Below the pieces are notes generated by a model. The model was not told the DNA's origin and ran no database searches. It worked only from the letters and a program-made list of their open reading frames with translations. From positions 930,001 through 994,000 of the forward strand of contig NZ_NEVM01000001.1 of NCBI RefSeq assembly GCF_002261225.1: a DNA stretch of 64,000 bases, in the 5' to 3' direction. This DNA comes from Bordetella genomosp. 10 (GTDB lineage Bacteria; Pseudomonadota; Gammaproteobacteria; Burkholderiales; Burkholderiaceae_B). Made by a program: the position numbers and the translations under genes. Numbering within the stretch: position 1 is the first letter of the stretch; the number at the start of each line of letters is the position of its first letter. This document shows, piece after piece, positions 6,655 through 15,612 of the stretch.

Positions 6655-8979
6655 TTATTGGCTCGGTAGGCCCAATACCGCCTTGGCGACGATATTGCGC
6701 TGGATCTCGCTCGATCCGCCATAGATTGTAGTGACCAGCGATTGCAAAAAGGGCGCGCACGGGATCAGCGCCGTGCCGTCGGCCATGGGCATGCCCTGCC
6801 AGGAGGCGCCCGCGTCGTCGGCCCAGAGGACGATCTCGCGGGCGATGCGCACATAGGTTTCGGTCGCCAGCACCTTGAGCGCGGACACCGACGGCGGCAG
6901 CAGCTCGCCGCGCCGCACGATGTCGGCGTAGCGCCCGTACAGCGCCTCCAGTTCGCGCACGTCCCCCAGCAGCCGCGCATAGACCTGGCAGAACTCGGGC
7001 AGGTCGTACAGCGACTGGCTTTCCGCCAGTTGTTCCAGGTGATGCAGGGCCTGGCGGGATTGCTGCGGGCTGCCGGCGAAAATGCGTTCGTAGCCGAGCA
7101 GGTCCTTGGCGATGCCCCAGCCCTGGTTCAGCGCGCCCACCAGGTTGGCTTGCGGCACGCGCACGTTCTCGAAGAAGACTTCGCAGAATTCCTGCTCGCC
7201 GATGAGGTTGGTGATGGGACGGATGGTCACGCCCGGCGTGGCCAGGTCGATCAGCAGGAAGCTGATGCCGGCCTGCGGCTTGACGGTCTTGTCGGTGCGC
7301 ACCAGCGCGAACATGTGGGTGGCGTCATGCGCCAGCGTGGTCCAGATCTTCTGGCCGTTGACGATGAAGTCGTTGCCATCGGCCACGGCCTCGGTGCGCA
7401 GCGAGGCCAGGTCGGAACCGGCATTGGGCTCCGAATAACCCTGGCACCAGATGTCCTGCCCGGCCAGGATGCGCGGCAGGTAGTGCGCCTGCTGGGCCGG
7501 CGTGCCGTGCTTGATCAGCACCGGTCCCAGGTTGATGATGCCCTGGTCGGGCAGGCGCGCGGCGCCCCAGCCTTCCATTTCCTCGAAAAAGATCAGCAGC
7601 TTGGCGGGCGGCAGGGCCATGCCGCCGTGCTCGCGCGGCCATGCCGGCGCCAGCCAGCCCTGGCGCGACAGCGTCATGTACCAGTCGCGCGCCTCGTGCA
7701 GGCGCAGGCGGCGCGGCACGTGGCGCAGGGCCTGGGGATAGTGCTCGCGCAGGAAGGCGCGCAGCATGAGGCGGAAGCCGTCGTCGCTCATGGCCTCGTA
7801 GTCCGTGCCGGCGGCGGCCGGTCCTTCGGCTTGCGCGGGACCGCCCTGTTGCTGGCGCAGCGCCAGGTAGCGGCCATGCAGCGTGCGCGGGCTGCCCAGC
7901 CAACTGGCGGCCTGCAAGGCGCGCTTCAGGTACAGCCCGGCGTCGTATTCGTCCGTATAGCCGATGGCTCCGTGCAACTGCACCGCTTCGCGGCACAGCG
8001 CGACCACGCGCTCGGCGATGCGCGCTTTCGCCAGCGCGGCGATGCGCGGCAGGGCGGCCGGCTGCGCGGCGCTGTCGCGCCAGGCCTCGGCGAGCAGGGC
8101 GCCGCAGACCATCACGCTGATGTAGGCGTCGACCATGCGGTGCTGCAAGGCCTGGTTGGCGCCGATGGGCTTGCCGAACTGAACCCGCGTCTTCAGGTAG
8201 TCCAGCGTCATGGCGTAGACGCGGCGGGCGATGCCGTACAGCTCGCTGCATTGCAGCAGGCGCACCGCTTCCAGCGCCTGCTGGCAGACCCGGTCCACTT
8301 CCGCGCCCTGCGCCAGCAGGCGGGCCGCCGGAAGATAGGCGTCGACGTGCAGCGTGCACAGCAGGCTGCCGTCGGCGCGCGGCTCCGTGTCCACCGTGAC
8401 GCCGGCGTCGTCCGGCCGCACCCACACCAGCGTGGGCAGTTCGCCCAGGCGCGCATGCACCAGCCAGCCGTGCGCGCCGGCCGGCGCCACCCAGCGCTTG
8501 GCGCCCACCAGGTGCAGGCGGCCGTTGTCGCGGTTGACGGAGGTCGACACGGAGGTGGGCACGATCTCGCCCGGATTCTCCTGCCACGCCAGGCCCAGCA
8601 CCACGTCGCCGGCCAGCACGCCTTGCAGCAGGTCCGCCACCGGCGGATGGGCGGCGAAGGCCGGCAGGATGAGCGCGGCCATGGCGCCGGCGCCCAGGTA
8701 GGGTTCGGGCAGGGGCGATTCCCCCACGGCGGTGGCGATGGCGCCGAGGGCTTCCAGGTCCAGCCCCAGGCCGCCGTGCGCTTCGGGCACCGCGGCGGCG
8801 ATCCAGCCGGCCTCGGCCAGCGTGCGCCACGTGCCTGCCTCCCAGCCGGGCGCCGTGCCGCGCAGCGCGCGCAGGCGGGCCAGCGGCGAGACCTGGGCCA
8901 GCAGGCCGGCCGCCGCGTCCATGAAATCCGCGTGGCGGGGCAGGGCGCCGAACAGCGCGTGGGAATCGAGAGCCGTCAT
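6655..8979 (-). CDS. Fused tandem acyl-CoA dehydrogenase
   Basis: Two acyl-CoA dehydrogenase units lie in one chain of about 774 aa, twice the family length. The N-terminal half (to about 380) keeps helical-domain motifs such as QLHGAIGYTDEYDAGLYLKRA but has a degenerate FAD/substrate region. The C-terminal half has the full set: YSEPNAGSDLASLRT, VNGQKIWTT, FCEVFFENVRVP and the closing YGGSSEIQRNIVAKAVLGLP. Similar fusions are known among steroid- and CoA-ester-degrading FadE proteins, where an inactive half supports an active one. ATG 8979 is preferred because AGGA lies nine bases before it; ATG 8988 is also possible. The substrate is unknown. Confidence 0.85.
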   Translation of the reverse strand: MTALDSHALFGALPRHADFMDAAAGLLAQVSPLARLRALRGTAPGWEAGTWRTLAEAGWIAAAVPEAHGGLGLDLEALGAIATAVGESPLPEPYLGAGAMAALILPAFAAHPPVADLLQGVLAGDVVLGLAWQENPGEIVPTSVSTSVNRDNGRLHLVGAKRWVAPAGAHGWLVHARLGELPTLVWVRPDDAGVTVDTEPRADGSLLCTLHVDAYLPAARLLAQGAEVDRVCQQALEAVRLLQCSELYGIARRVYAMTLDYLKTRVQFGKPIGANQALQHRMVDAYISVMVCGALLAEAWRDSAAQPAALPRIAALAKARIAERVVALCREAVQLHGAIGYTDEYDAGLYLKRALQAASWLGSPRTLHGRYLALRQQQGGPAQAEGPAAAGTDYEAMSDDGFRLMLRAFLREHYPQALRHVPRRLRLHEARDWYMTLSRQGWLAPAWPREHGGMALPPAKLLIFFEEMEGWGAARLPDQGIINLGPVLIKHGTPAQQAHYLPRILAGQDIWCQGYSEPNAGSDLASLRTEAVADGNDFIVNGQKIWTTLAHDATHMFALVRTDKTVKPQAGISFLLIDLATPGVTIRPITNLIGEQEFCEVFFENVRVPQANLVGALNQGWGIAKDLLGYERIFAGSPQQSRQALHHLEQLAESQSLYDLPEFCQVYARLLGDVRELEALYGRYADIVRRGELLPPSVSALKVLATETYVRIAREIVLWADDAGASWQGMPMADGTALIPCAPFLQSLVTTIYGGSSEIQRNIVAKAVLGLPSQ

Positions 8980-9045
8980 CGTGGTCATTCCTGGAATCGT
9001 CGTGGCGGAATTCTAGGCAGGCCATGCGCGCCGATTCATAACGGA

Positions 9046-9058
9046 CTGCTGAGAGCAG
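9046..9058. promoter_or_regulatory. Inverted repeat in divergent promoter region
   Basis: CTGCT-GAG-AGCAG sits between the acyl-CoA dehydrogenase gene (leftward) and the first Bug gene (rightward) in a 273-base noncoding gap. It could be a regulator site, for instance for the LysR protein encoded at 10231. It is short, so chance is possible. The rest of the gap (8980-9252) shows no clear promoter. Confidence 0.3.
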
Positions 9059-9252
9059 CTATTACAAATGCCCTGTGATGCCGGCGCGGCAACGTCCTTA
9101 GAATGCCTCTGGATCAGAACAATTCAGCCCGGCCTTCTTCCCGAGCATACGTCCGCGAGACGGCGCGACGCACCCGGCCTTCCGGTGTCCGTCGCCCGCG
9201 CCGGCCGCGATGCGCGCGGCGAACGGCGAAGGCCCGATACGGAGACAAGAAG

Positions 9253-10221
9253 ATGCGCGTTTGGAAGACATGGCTGGCGGCCGCCGCGAGCGGACTCCTG
9301 TTCAACCTGGCCGGCGCGGCATGGGCCGCGCCGCCCGACGCCACGCAGATCGAGCGCATCGTCATTCCCTATTCGGTGGGCGGCATCACCGACCTCTACG
9401 GCCGTCTCCTGGCCGAGCAATTGCAGGGCGGCCAGAAGCTGCCCATCCTGGCCGACAACCGCCCCGGCGGCGGCGGGGCCATCGGCACGGCCTTCGTCGC
9501 CAAGAGCAAGCCGGACGGCCGCACGCTGCTGCTGGGCAGCGTGGGCACCGCCACCAACCCGGCCATGATCAAGGCGCTGCCTTACGCGCCGCGGGACATC
9601 GTGCCCGTTGCCCAGGTCGCCATCAGCCCGCTCATTCTCTACGTGCGCGCCGACCTGGCCAAGGACCTGGACCAATTGGTGGCCTACGCCCGGCAAAGCC
9701 CCGGCAAGCTGACCTTCGCCAATTCCGGCGTGGGGTCCAGCCCCAATCTCGCGGCCGCGCTGTTCGCGCGTCAACTGGGCCTGCAGGTGACGCACGTCAG
9801 CTATCGCGGCACCTCGGCGGCGATCAACGATTTCCTCGGCGGGCAGGTGGATGCCTACTTCGATACGCTGCAGGCGATGACGCACGTGCGCACCGGCCGC
9901 ATCCGCGCCATCGCGGTGGCGGCGCCGGAACGCCTGGCCGACGCGCCCGACCTGCCGACGCTGGACGAGCTGGGCGTGCGTGACGTCCATGCCTCCAGTT
10001 GGTGGGGCATTTTCGTGCCGGCCGGCACGCCGCCGGCCGTCATGCGCGAGTTGCAGGCGCGCTTGCGCAAGGCGGTGGAAAACCCCGTGGTGCAGGAACA
10101 GGCGCGGAAAATGGGCGCGGTGGCGATCTATCGCGACCAGCCCGCTTTCCAGGCGTTCTTCGATAGCGAGATCCGGCGCTGGAACGCGATCATCGCCGCC
10201 GAACACTTGTCCATCGAATGA
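9253..10221 (+). CDS. Bug/TctC-family periplasmic substrate-binding protein
   Basis: This binding protein of the tripartite tricarboxylate transporter type catches small carboxylates in the periplasm. It has a signal peptide (1-26, GAAWAAPP), the family start ERIVIPYSVGGITDLYGRLLAEQL, the cap region ADNRPGGGGAIGTAFVAKSKPDG, and VGSSPNLAAALF / THVSYRGTSAAINDFLGGQVD. At 322 aa it is normal. ATG 9253 is chosen over an upstream in-frame start because GGAGA precedes it and the signal peptide begins there. It heads a run with a LysR regulator, a second Bug protein, a CoA-transferase and a crotonase; no membrane subunits (TctA/TctB) are nearby, as is common for Bug genes. Confidence 0.9.
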   Translation: MRVWKTWLAAAASGLLFNLAGAAWAAPPDATQIERIVIPYSVGGITDLYGRLLAEQLQGGQKLPILADNRPGGGGAIGTAFVAKSKPDGRTLLLGSVGTATNPAMIKALPYAPRDIVPVAQVAISPLILYVRADLAKDLDQLVAYARQSPGKLTFANSGVGSSPNLAAALFARQLGLQVTHVSYRGTSAAINDFLGGQVDAYFDTLQAMTHVRTGRIRAIAVAAPERLADAPDLPTLDELGVRDVHASSWWGIFVPAGTPPAVMRELQARLRKAVENPVVQEQARKMGAVAIYRDQPAFQAFFDSEIRRWNAIIAAEHLSIE

Positions 10222-10230
10222 ACGATCTCC

Positions 10231-11178
10231 ATGGCCAAGCACAATGACGCCCAGGGTTGGGACTTGCGCGCGCTGCATATTTTTTCCCTGGTCGCGCGCA
10301 GCGGCAGCATCACCAAGATCGCGATCGACCTGGGGGTGAGCCAGCCCGCCGTCAGCCGCTACCTGTCCATGCTGGAAAAGCAGTGCGGCGGCTACCTGTT
10401 CACCCGCAACGGCCGGGGCGTGGGCCTGACGGAGCTGGGCCGGCAGGTCTTGCCGATGGCCGAGCAGGTGCTGGCCGGCGCCGACGCCTTGAACGACGTG
10501 GTGGCCGCCGCGCACGGCCGCGTCACCGGCACGGTGCGCATCGGCACGCTGCCCTCGCTGAGCGAGGCGCTGATCGTGCCCCTGCTGCTGCGCGTGCAGA
10601 AGGAATATCCCGGCATCCACATGCAGATCGTCGAAAGCGGCGCCGGGCAGATCGAGACCTGGTTGCAGCGGCGCGAGATCGATATCGGGCTGCCGTATCG
10701 CAGCCACGACGCGCTGGGCGCCGACGAGGAAGTGCTGTTGCGCCTGCCTTCCTACCTGATCGGGCCGCCGGGCGACCAGGTGACATCCGGCCCGCAGGTG
10801 CCGTTCGCGAAGCTAGACGGATTGCCGCTGGTGCTGTCGCGCAAGCCGTCGTCCGTGCGCATGATGCTCGACGAGATGGGCCGCCGCCACGATATCGAAA
10901 TCCGCGTGTCGGTGGAGGCCGACTCCGGCTTCATCCAGAAGCAGATGGCGGTCAGGCGGGCCGGCTATACGGTGCTGCCCTGGCACACGGTCAGCGCCGA
11001 GGTGCAGCGCGGCCAGTTGCAGGCCGCCGAGATCGTCCAGCCGGGCGTGCTGCGCATGGTGTCGCTGATGCTGACCGACCGGCCGACGCACGCGGTGAAG
11101 GTGGTGACGGGATTGCTGCGCGAGATCGTCAGCGCGTCGCTGGCGAGCCTGGACGCGCTGCCGCCGGACGCGGCCTGA
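10231..11178 (+). CDS. LysR-family transcriptional regulator
   Basis: The N-terminal winged helix-turn-helix is clear: LRALHIFSLVARSGSITKIAIDLGVSQ then PAVSRYLSMLEKQ (about 10-65). A LysR effector-binding domain follows (VRIGTLPSLSEALIVPLLLR; VEADSGFIQKQMAVRRAGYTVLPW). Length of 315 aa is standard. It starts ten bases after a Bug gene and is co-directional with the catabolic genes after it. It therefore probably controls this cluster and perhaps the divergent acyl-CoA dehydrogenase operon. Unlike most LysR genes it is embedded in the run rather than divergent from its target. Confidence 0.92.
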   Translation: MAKHNDAQGWDLRALHIFSLVARSGSITKIAIDLGVSQPAVSRYLSMLEKQCGGYLFTRNGRGVGLTELGRQVLPMAEQVLAGADALNDVVAAAHGRVTGTVRIGTLPSLSEALIVPLLLRVQKEYPGIHMQIVESGAGQIETWLQRREIDIGLPYRSHDALGADEEVLLRLPSYLIGPPGDQVTSGPQVPFAKLDGLPLVLSRKPSSVRMMLDEMGRRHDIEIRVSVEADSGFIQKQMAVRRAGYTVLPWHTVSAEVQRGQLQAAEIVQPGVLRMVSLMLTDRPTHAVKVVTGLLREIVSASLASLDALPPDAA

Positions 11179-11240
11179 CGCATGAAGAAAAACACAACGA
11201 CACGCCCGCTTGCGCGGGCACGCACCGAGGAGACCGAGCC

Positions 11241-12194
11241 ATGTTCCGATTTCTGACGCGCGTCTGCGCGCTGGCCCTGGTGGCCGGCGCCGCGCACGCC
11301 GCCTACCCCGAGCGTCCGATACGCATGATCGTGCCCTTCGCGCCGGGCGGCGGCGCCGACATCACCGCGCGCGTGGTGGCCGACACGCTGGGCAAGAAGC
11401 TGGGCCAGCCGGTCATCGTGGAAAACAAGGCCGGCGCCGGCGGCATGATAGGCGCCGCCGCCGTGGCGCGCGCCGAGCCGGACGGCTACACGCTGCTTTA
11501 CACGACTCCCGGGCAGCAGATGACCCTGCCTTACCTGATGAAGACCATGCCCTACGATCCGGCCGACCTGCGGCCGGTGTCGCAGGTGTCGCTGGCGCCC
11601 AGCGTGCTGGTGGTCAACAGGAAGCTGGGCGTGCGCACGTTGCAGCAGTTGATCGACCTGGCCCGCAAGCAGCCCGGCGAGCTGAATTTCGTCAGCGCCG
11701 GCATCGGCGCGTCCAGCCACCTGAACGGCGAGCTGTTGCAGATCCTGGCGGGAATACGGTTGCAGCACATCCCGTACAAGGGCACCGGCGACGCGGTGAA
11801 GGACCTGGTCGGCGGCAACGGCGACATCGCCATCGATACGGTGGGCATCTATACGTCCTTCATCAAGGACGGCCGCCTGATTCCCCTGGGCGTGACCACC
11901 ACCGAGGAACTGCCGCTGCTGCCCGGCGTGCCGCCGCTGTCCAGGACGCTGCCCGGCTACGACGCCTCGCCGATCAACTACATCACCGTGCCCAAGGCCA
12001 CGCCGGAAGCCGTCGTGCAGAAACTGGCCGCCGCCTTGCAAGCCACCATCGCCGAGCCCGAGGTCAAGCAGCGCATGCTGGAGCAGGGCATCCTGGCCAT
12101 CGCCAACACGCCGGACCAGATGGCCGAGCTGCTGCGCAAGGAGCAGGCGCGCTGGCGCGAGGTGATCGAGAAAGCGCATATCCCGAAACAGTAA
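11241..12194 (+). CDS. Bug/TctC-family periplasmic substrate-binding protein
   Basis: This is the second Bug protein of the cluster, 317 aa. It has a signal peptide MFRFLTRVCALALVAGAAHA and the family signature AYPERPIRMIVPFAPGGGAD, then ENKAGAGGMIGAAAVARAEPDG and ASSHLNGELLQILAG. GAGGAGA precedes ATG 11241. The large open frame that reads into it from inside the LysR gene is not used. It is followed 17 bases later by a CaiB-type CoA-transferase, so the captured acid is plausibly activated to its CoA ester next; the ligand is unknown. Confidence 0.9.
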   Translation: MFRFLTRVCALALVAGAAHAAYPERPIRMIVPFAPGGGADITARVVADTLGKKLGQPVIVENKAGAGGMIGAAAVARAEPDGYTLLYTTPGQQMTLPYLMKTMPYDPADLRPVSQVSLAPSVLVVNRKLGVRTLQQLIDLARKQPGELNFVSAGIGASSHLNGELLQILAGIRLQHIPYKGTGDAVKDLVGGNGDIAIDTVGIYTSFIKDGRLIPLGVTTTEELPLLPGVPPLSRTLPGYDASPINYITVPKATPEAVVQKLAAALQATIAEPEVKQRMLEQGILAIANTPDQMAELLRKEQARWREVIEKAHIPKQ

Positions 12195-12211
12195 CCGGAG
12201 CCCTCCGCGAC

Positions 12212-13444
12212 ATGTCACGCCAGCCGTCCCATCCGCTATCCCATATCCGCGTGCTCGATCTCAGCCGCGTGCTGGCCGGCCCCTGGGCCAGCCAGACCCT
12301 GGCCGACCTGGGCGCCGCCGTCACCAAGATCGAGCAGCCCGGCGTCGGCGACGACACGCGCGCCTGGGGCCCGCCGTTCCTGCGCAAGCCGGACGGCGGC
12401 AAGTCCAACGAGTCGGGCTATTACCTCATCTGCAATCGCGGCAAGCGGTCGGTCACCGTCAACCTGAAATCGCCGCGCGGCCAGGCGCTGATCCGGCGCA
12501 TGGCGCGCGAGGCCGACGTCGTGCTGGAGAACTTCAAGGTCGGCGTGCTGGACGGCTTCGGCCTGGGCTACGAGCAATTGCGCAAGGAGAATCCGCGCCT
12601 GGTCTATTGCTCGATCACGGGTTTCGGGCAGACCGGCCCGCGCGCCAAGCAGCCGGCCTACGATTTCATGATCCAGGCCATGAGCGGCCTGATGAGCATC
12701 ACCGGCGAGTCGGACGACCGCCCCGGCGGCGGCCCGATGAAGATCGGCGTGCCCATGGTGGACCTCATCACCGGCCTGTACGCGGCGACCGGCATCCTGG
12801 CGGCGCTGGCGCGGCGCGAGGTGAGCGGGGAGGGCGAGCACATCGACATGTCCATGCTGGACGTCGGCGTGACGCTGCTGGCCAACCAGGCGATGAACTA
12901 CCTGCTGACCGGCGAGGTGCCGCCGCGGCGCGGCAACCGCCACCCCAACATCCAGCCGCAGCGGGTGTACCGCTGCCGCGACGGCTACATCATCATGGCC
13001 ATCGGCTCGGACGCGCAATACGCCAGGCTTTGCAAGGTGCTGGGGCACCCGGAGATGGCGCAGGACGAGCGCTTCCGCACCAACGCCGGGCGCGTGGTCA
13101 ACCTGGCGGTGCTGGACCCCTGGCTGGACGAGCAGTTGATCGGGCATGACAAGGGCACGCTGCTGGCGGCGCTGGAACGCGAGGGCGTGCCGTCGGCGCC
13201 GATCAATACGATCGGCGACATCTTCGAGGACCCGCAGGTGCGGCATCGGGAAATGCGCTTCTCCGTGCCGCATCCGGACGGCATGGAGATGCCGCAGGTG
13301 CGCAGCCCCTTCCGTTTCCGCAATAGCGCGCTGCGCCTGGAAGACGGCCCGCCCACGCTGGGGCAGCACACCGATGAAGTGCTGCGCGAACTGGGGCTGG
13401 GCGCGGACGAGATCGCCGAACTGCGCGCGGAGCAGGCGATCTGA
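12212..13444 (+). CDS. CaiB/BaiF family (class III) CoA-transferase
   Basis: This enzyme transfers CoA between carboxylic acids. The class III pattern is present: HIRVLDLSRVLAGPWASQTLADLGA at the N-terminus, CNRGKRSVTVNLKSPRG, ADVVLENFKVGVL, and VPMVDLITGLYAATG, where D184 is placed as the catalytic aspartate by similarity to formyl-CoA transferase. The 410-aa length is typical. ATG 12212 follows the stop of the second Bug gene by 17 bases. It is grouped with a crotonase-fold enzyme, consistent with activation followed by beta-oxidation-like steps. Confidence 0.92.
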   Translation: MSRQPSHPLSHIRVLDLSRVLAGPWASQTLADLGAAVTKIEQPGVGDDTRAWGPPFLRKPDGGKSNESGYYLICNRGKRSVTVNLKSPRGQALIRRMAREADVVLENFKVGVLDGFGLGYEQLRKENPRLVYCSITGFGQTGPRAKQPAYDFMIQAMSGLMSITGESDDRPGGGPMKIGVPMVDLITGLYAATGILAALARREVSGEGEHIDMSMLDVGVTLLANQAMNYLLTGEVPPRRGNRHPNIQPQRVYRCRDGYIIMAIGSDAQYARLCKVLGHPEMAQDERFRTNAGRVVNLAVLDPWLDEQLIGHDKGTLLAALEREGVPSAPINTIGDIFEDPQVRHREMRFSVPHPDGMEMPQVRSPFRFRNSALRLEDGPPTLGQHTDEVLRELGLGADEIAELRAEQAI

Positions 13445-13515
13445 GCGTCATGCCGCGGGGGCGGCGGACGCCGCCTGTCCCGCCTTATTCATGTCTACCA
13501 ACAGAGAGGAGCACC

Positions 13516-14298
13516 ATGCCCGACTATCGTTTCGACACCCTGCGCGTCGAGTTGCAGGACTACGTCGCCACCGTGTGGCTGGCCCATCCGCCCGTCAACG
13601 CCGTCAACACGCAATTGCTGCAGGACCTGACGCTGGCCATGGACCGGTTCGGCGAGGATCCGGACGTGCGCTGCGTCATCCTGACCGGCCAGGGCAAGGT
13701 CTTCTGCGCCGGCGCGGACCTGAAGAACCGCGGCCAGATGCTGGACCAGCCGGGCGGCCTGGCGCAGCATTCGCGCCGCACGCGCGAACTGTTCCACGCC
13801 ATCCGGGAGTGCCCCAAGCCCGTCATCGCGGCGCTCAACGGCCCGGCGCTGGGCGCCGGCCTGGGCATCGCGGCGTCCTGCGACATCCTGGTGGCGGCGG
13901 ACGCGGCCTGCCTGGCCTTGCCCGAGGTCGACGTGGGCCTGCTGGGCGGCGTGAAGCATGCGCAGCGCCTGTTCGGCCATTCGCGCCTGCGCCGCATGAT
14001 GCTGACCGGGATGCGCGTCTCGGGCGAGGAGTTGTACCGCCTGGGCGTGGTCGAGGCCTGCGTGCCGGTCGACCGCCTGCTGGAGGAGGCCGGCGCCATC
14101 GCGCGCCAGATCGCCGCCAAGAGCCCGGTGTCCGTGCAACTGATGATCCAGACCGCCAACGCGATCGAGGACATGAGCCTGCGCGACGGCTATCGCTACG
14201 AGCAGGACATGACGGCGCAGGTCGCCAAGAGCGAGGACGCGCGCGAGGCGCGCCAGGCCTTCCTGGAAAAGCGCGCGCCGGTGTTCAAGGGACGATAG
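13516..14298 (+). CDS. Enoyl-CoA hydratase/isomerase (crotonase) family protein
   Basis: This 260-aa crotonase-fold protein has VILTGQGKVFCAGADLKN (oxyanion hole) and KPVIAALNGPALGAGLGIAASCDI. Of the two glutamates used by classical hydratases, the one in PEVDVGLLGG is present (E137). The one expected in the GAG-x-E position is Gly117. It may therefore catalyse an isomerase, hydrolase or other crotonase reaction rather than simple hydration. AGAGGAG five bases before ATG 13516 fixes the start over an upstream in-frame ATG. It closes the Bug-LysR-Bug-CoA-transferase run and is convergent with a LacI gene. Confidence 0.88.
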   Translation: MPDYRFDTLRVELQDYVATVWLAHPPVNAVNTQLLQDLTLAMDRFGEDPDVRCVILTGQGKVFCAGADLKNRGQMLDQPGGLAQHSRRTRELFHAIRECPKPVIAALNGPALGAGLGIAASCDILVAADAACLALPEVDVGLLGGVKHAQRLFGHSRLRRMMLTGMRVSGEELYRLGVVEACVPVDRLLEEAGAIARQIAAKSPVSVQLMIQTANAIEDMSLRDGYRYEQDMTAQVAKSEDAREARQAFLEKRAPVFKGR

Positions 14299-14316
14299 GG
14301 CCGGCGGGGCCGCGCC

Positions 14317-15375
14317 CTACGCGCTGTCGCGCTTGACGATGCTGAAGCCGATGTCGACCACGGATTGCGGCGGCATGCGGCCGTTGGCGCGGGTGGCGAT
14401 CATGTCGGCCGCGGTGGCGCCGATGGCGGCGCCGTCCACGCGCACGGTGGTCAGGCTGGGCGTCATCGAGGCGGCGATGTCGGTGTCGCCGAAGCCCATC
14501 ACCGCCAACTGGCCGGGCAGCGACAGGCCGCGCGCCACGGCCTCGGTGATGACGCCGATGGCCATCATGTCCGAAGTGCAGAAGACCGCCTGTATCGACG
14601 GGTCGCGGGCGAGGACGGCGCGCAGGCCGGCGCGGCCGTCGGCATGCGTGGTGGGGGCGGGCACCGGATGCACCACGGGCTCGGGCAGGCCCAGTTCGCG
14701 CGCGCGGCGGCGGTAGCCCTCGGCGCGCCGCTGGGCGCGCTCGTCGTCGCCGGTGAGGATGGCGCAGCGCGACTTGCCGGCCTCGTGCAGGTAGTCGCAG
14801 ACCGCGCGCCCGATGGCGTCGTGCGACAGGCTGAGCAGCATGTCGATGGGCGTGGGCGTGCTGTCCCAGGTTTCCACCACGGGGATGCCGGAGGACTTGA
14901 GCAACTGGCGGCCCTGCGCCGAATGCATGATGCCGGTCAGCACGATGCCGTCGGGACGGCGGCCGATGATGGCGCGCAGCAGCGCGTCCTCGCGCGATTC
15001 GCGCGACGGCTCGTCGGCCCGGTCATAGCCAATCTGGCCCACCATCAACTGGTATCCCTTCGCCTCCAGCGATCCGGTCAGGGCTTGCAGCATGCCGCCG
15101 AACAGCGAGCCCGCGATGGTCGGCACCAGGGCCATCACCAGATAGCTGCGCGACGAGCGCAAGCCGCCCGCCATGAGGTTGGGCACATAGCCGAGCGCCT
15201 GGATGGCGGCGTTGACCTTCTCCAGCGTGACGGCCGATACCTGCCGCGGATGGTTGACGGCGCGCGAGACCGTGATCATCGACACGTTGGCGGCGCGCGC
15301 GACTTCGCGCAGCGTGACGCCGCCCTTGTCCTGGCCGCGGCCGGGAAGGTCTGGTGGATCGGAAGGTGCGTTCAT
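14317..15375 (-). CDS. LacI-family transcriptional regulator
   Basis: The DNA-binding head is canonical: VTLREVARAANVSMITVSRAVNHPRQVS (about 20-47) with the hinge helix after it. The rest is a periplasmic-binding-protein-like sensor (SRSYLVMALVPTIAGSLFGGML; RPDGIVLTG; VFCTSDMMAIGVITEAVARGLSLPGQLAVMGFGDTDIA). Length of 352 aa is normal. It is divergent from a Bug gene and a glucarate dehydratase gene, with a perfect palindrome between (15530-15545). It very probably represses them, with a sugar acid as inducer. Confidence 0.93.
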   Translation of the reverse strand: MNAPSDPPDLPGRGQDKGGVTLREVARAANVSMITVSRAVNHPRQVSAVTLEKVNAAIQALGYVPNLMAGGLRSSRSYLVMALVPTIAGSLFGGMLQALTGSLEAKGYQLMVGQIGYDRADEPSRESREDALLRAIIGRRPDGIVLTGIMHSAQGRQLLKSSGIPVVETWDSTPTPIDMLLSLSHDAIGRAVCDYLHEAGKSRCAILTGDDERAQRRAEGYRRRARELGLPEPVVHPVPAPTTHADGRAGLRAVLARDPSIQAVFCTSDMMAIGVITEAVARGLSLPGQLAVMGFGDTDIAASMTPSLTTVRVDGAAIGATAADMIATRANGRMPPQSVVDIGFSIVKRDSA

Positions 15376-15529
15376 GGACGTCGGTAAGGGCGGCTTCGCG
15401 GGTTGCGTGGATGGCGGCGTCGGCGCGCCCGGGGGGAGCGCGGTCGGCGTAAAGAGCGGAGCGGGGACACTAAGGGTATTCCCTGGTGTATTTCCCGGCC
15501 AAGACGGTCAATACTACGCCAACGTCGAG

Positions 15530-15545
15530 ATGTTAACGTTAACAT
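15530..15545. promoter_or_regulatory. Probable LacI-family operator (perfect 16-bp palindrome)
   Basis: ATGTTAACGTTAACAT is a perfect palindrome with the central CG typical of LacI/GalR operators. It sits between the divergent LacI gene and the Bug gene starting at 15613, where a repressor of both would act. Confidence 0.75.
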
Positions 15546-15612
15546 GTCATCAGACATCTTGCGGCGCCCTCCCCGGGCGACCCATTAGAAGATCCATCCA
15601 GGAGACAACGGA

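Noticed and set aside
11210..12211. Long N-terminal extension of the CoA-transferase (744-codon reading)
   Set aside because: The extension is an alternate frame of the Bug gene; the CoA-transferase fold begins just after ATG 12212.
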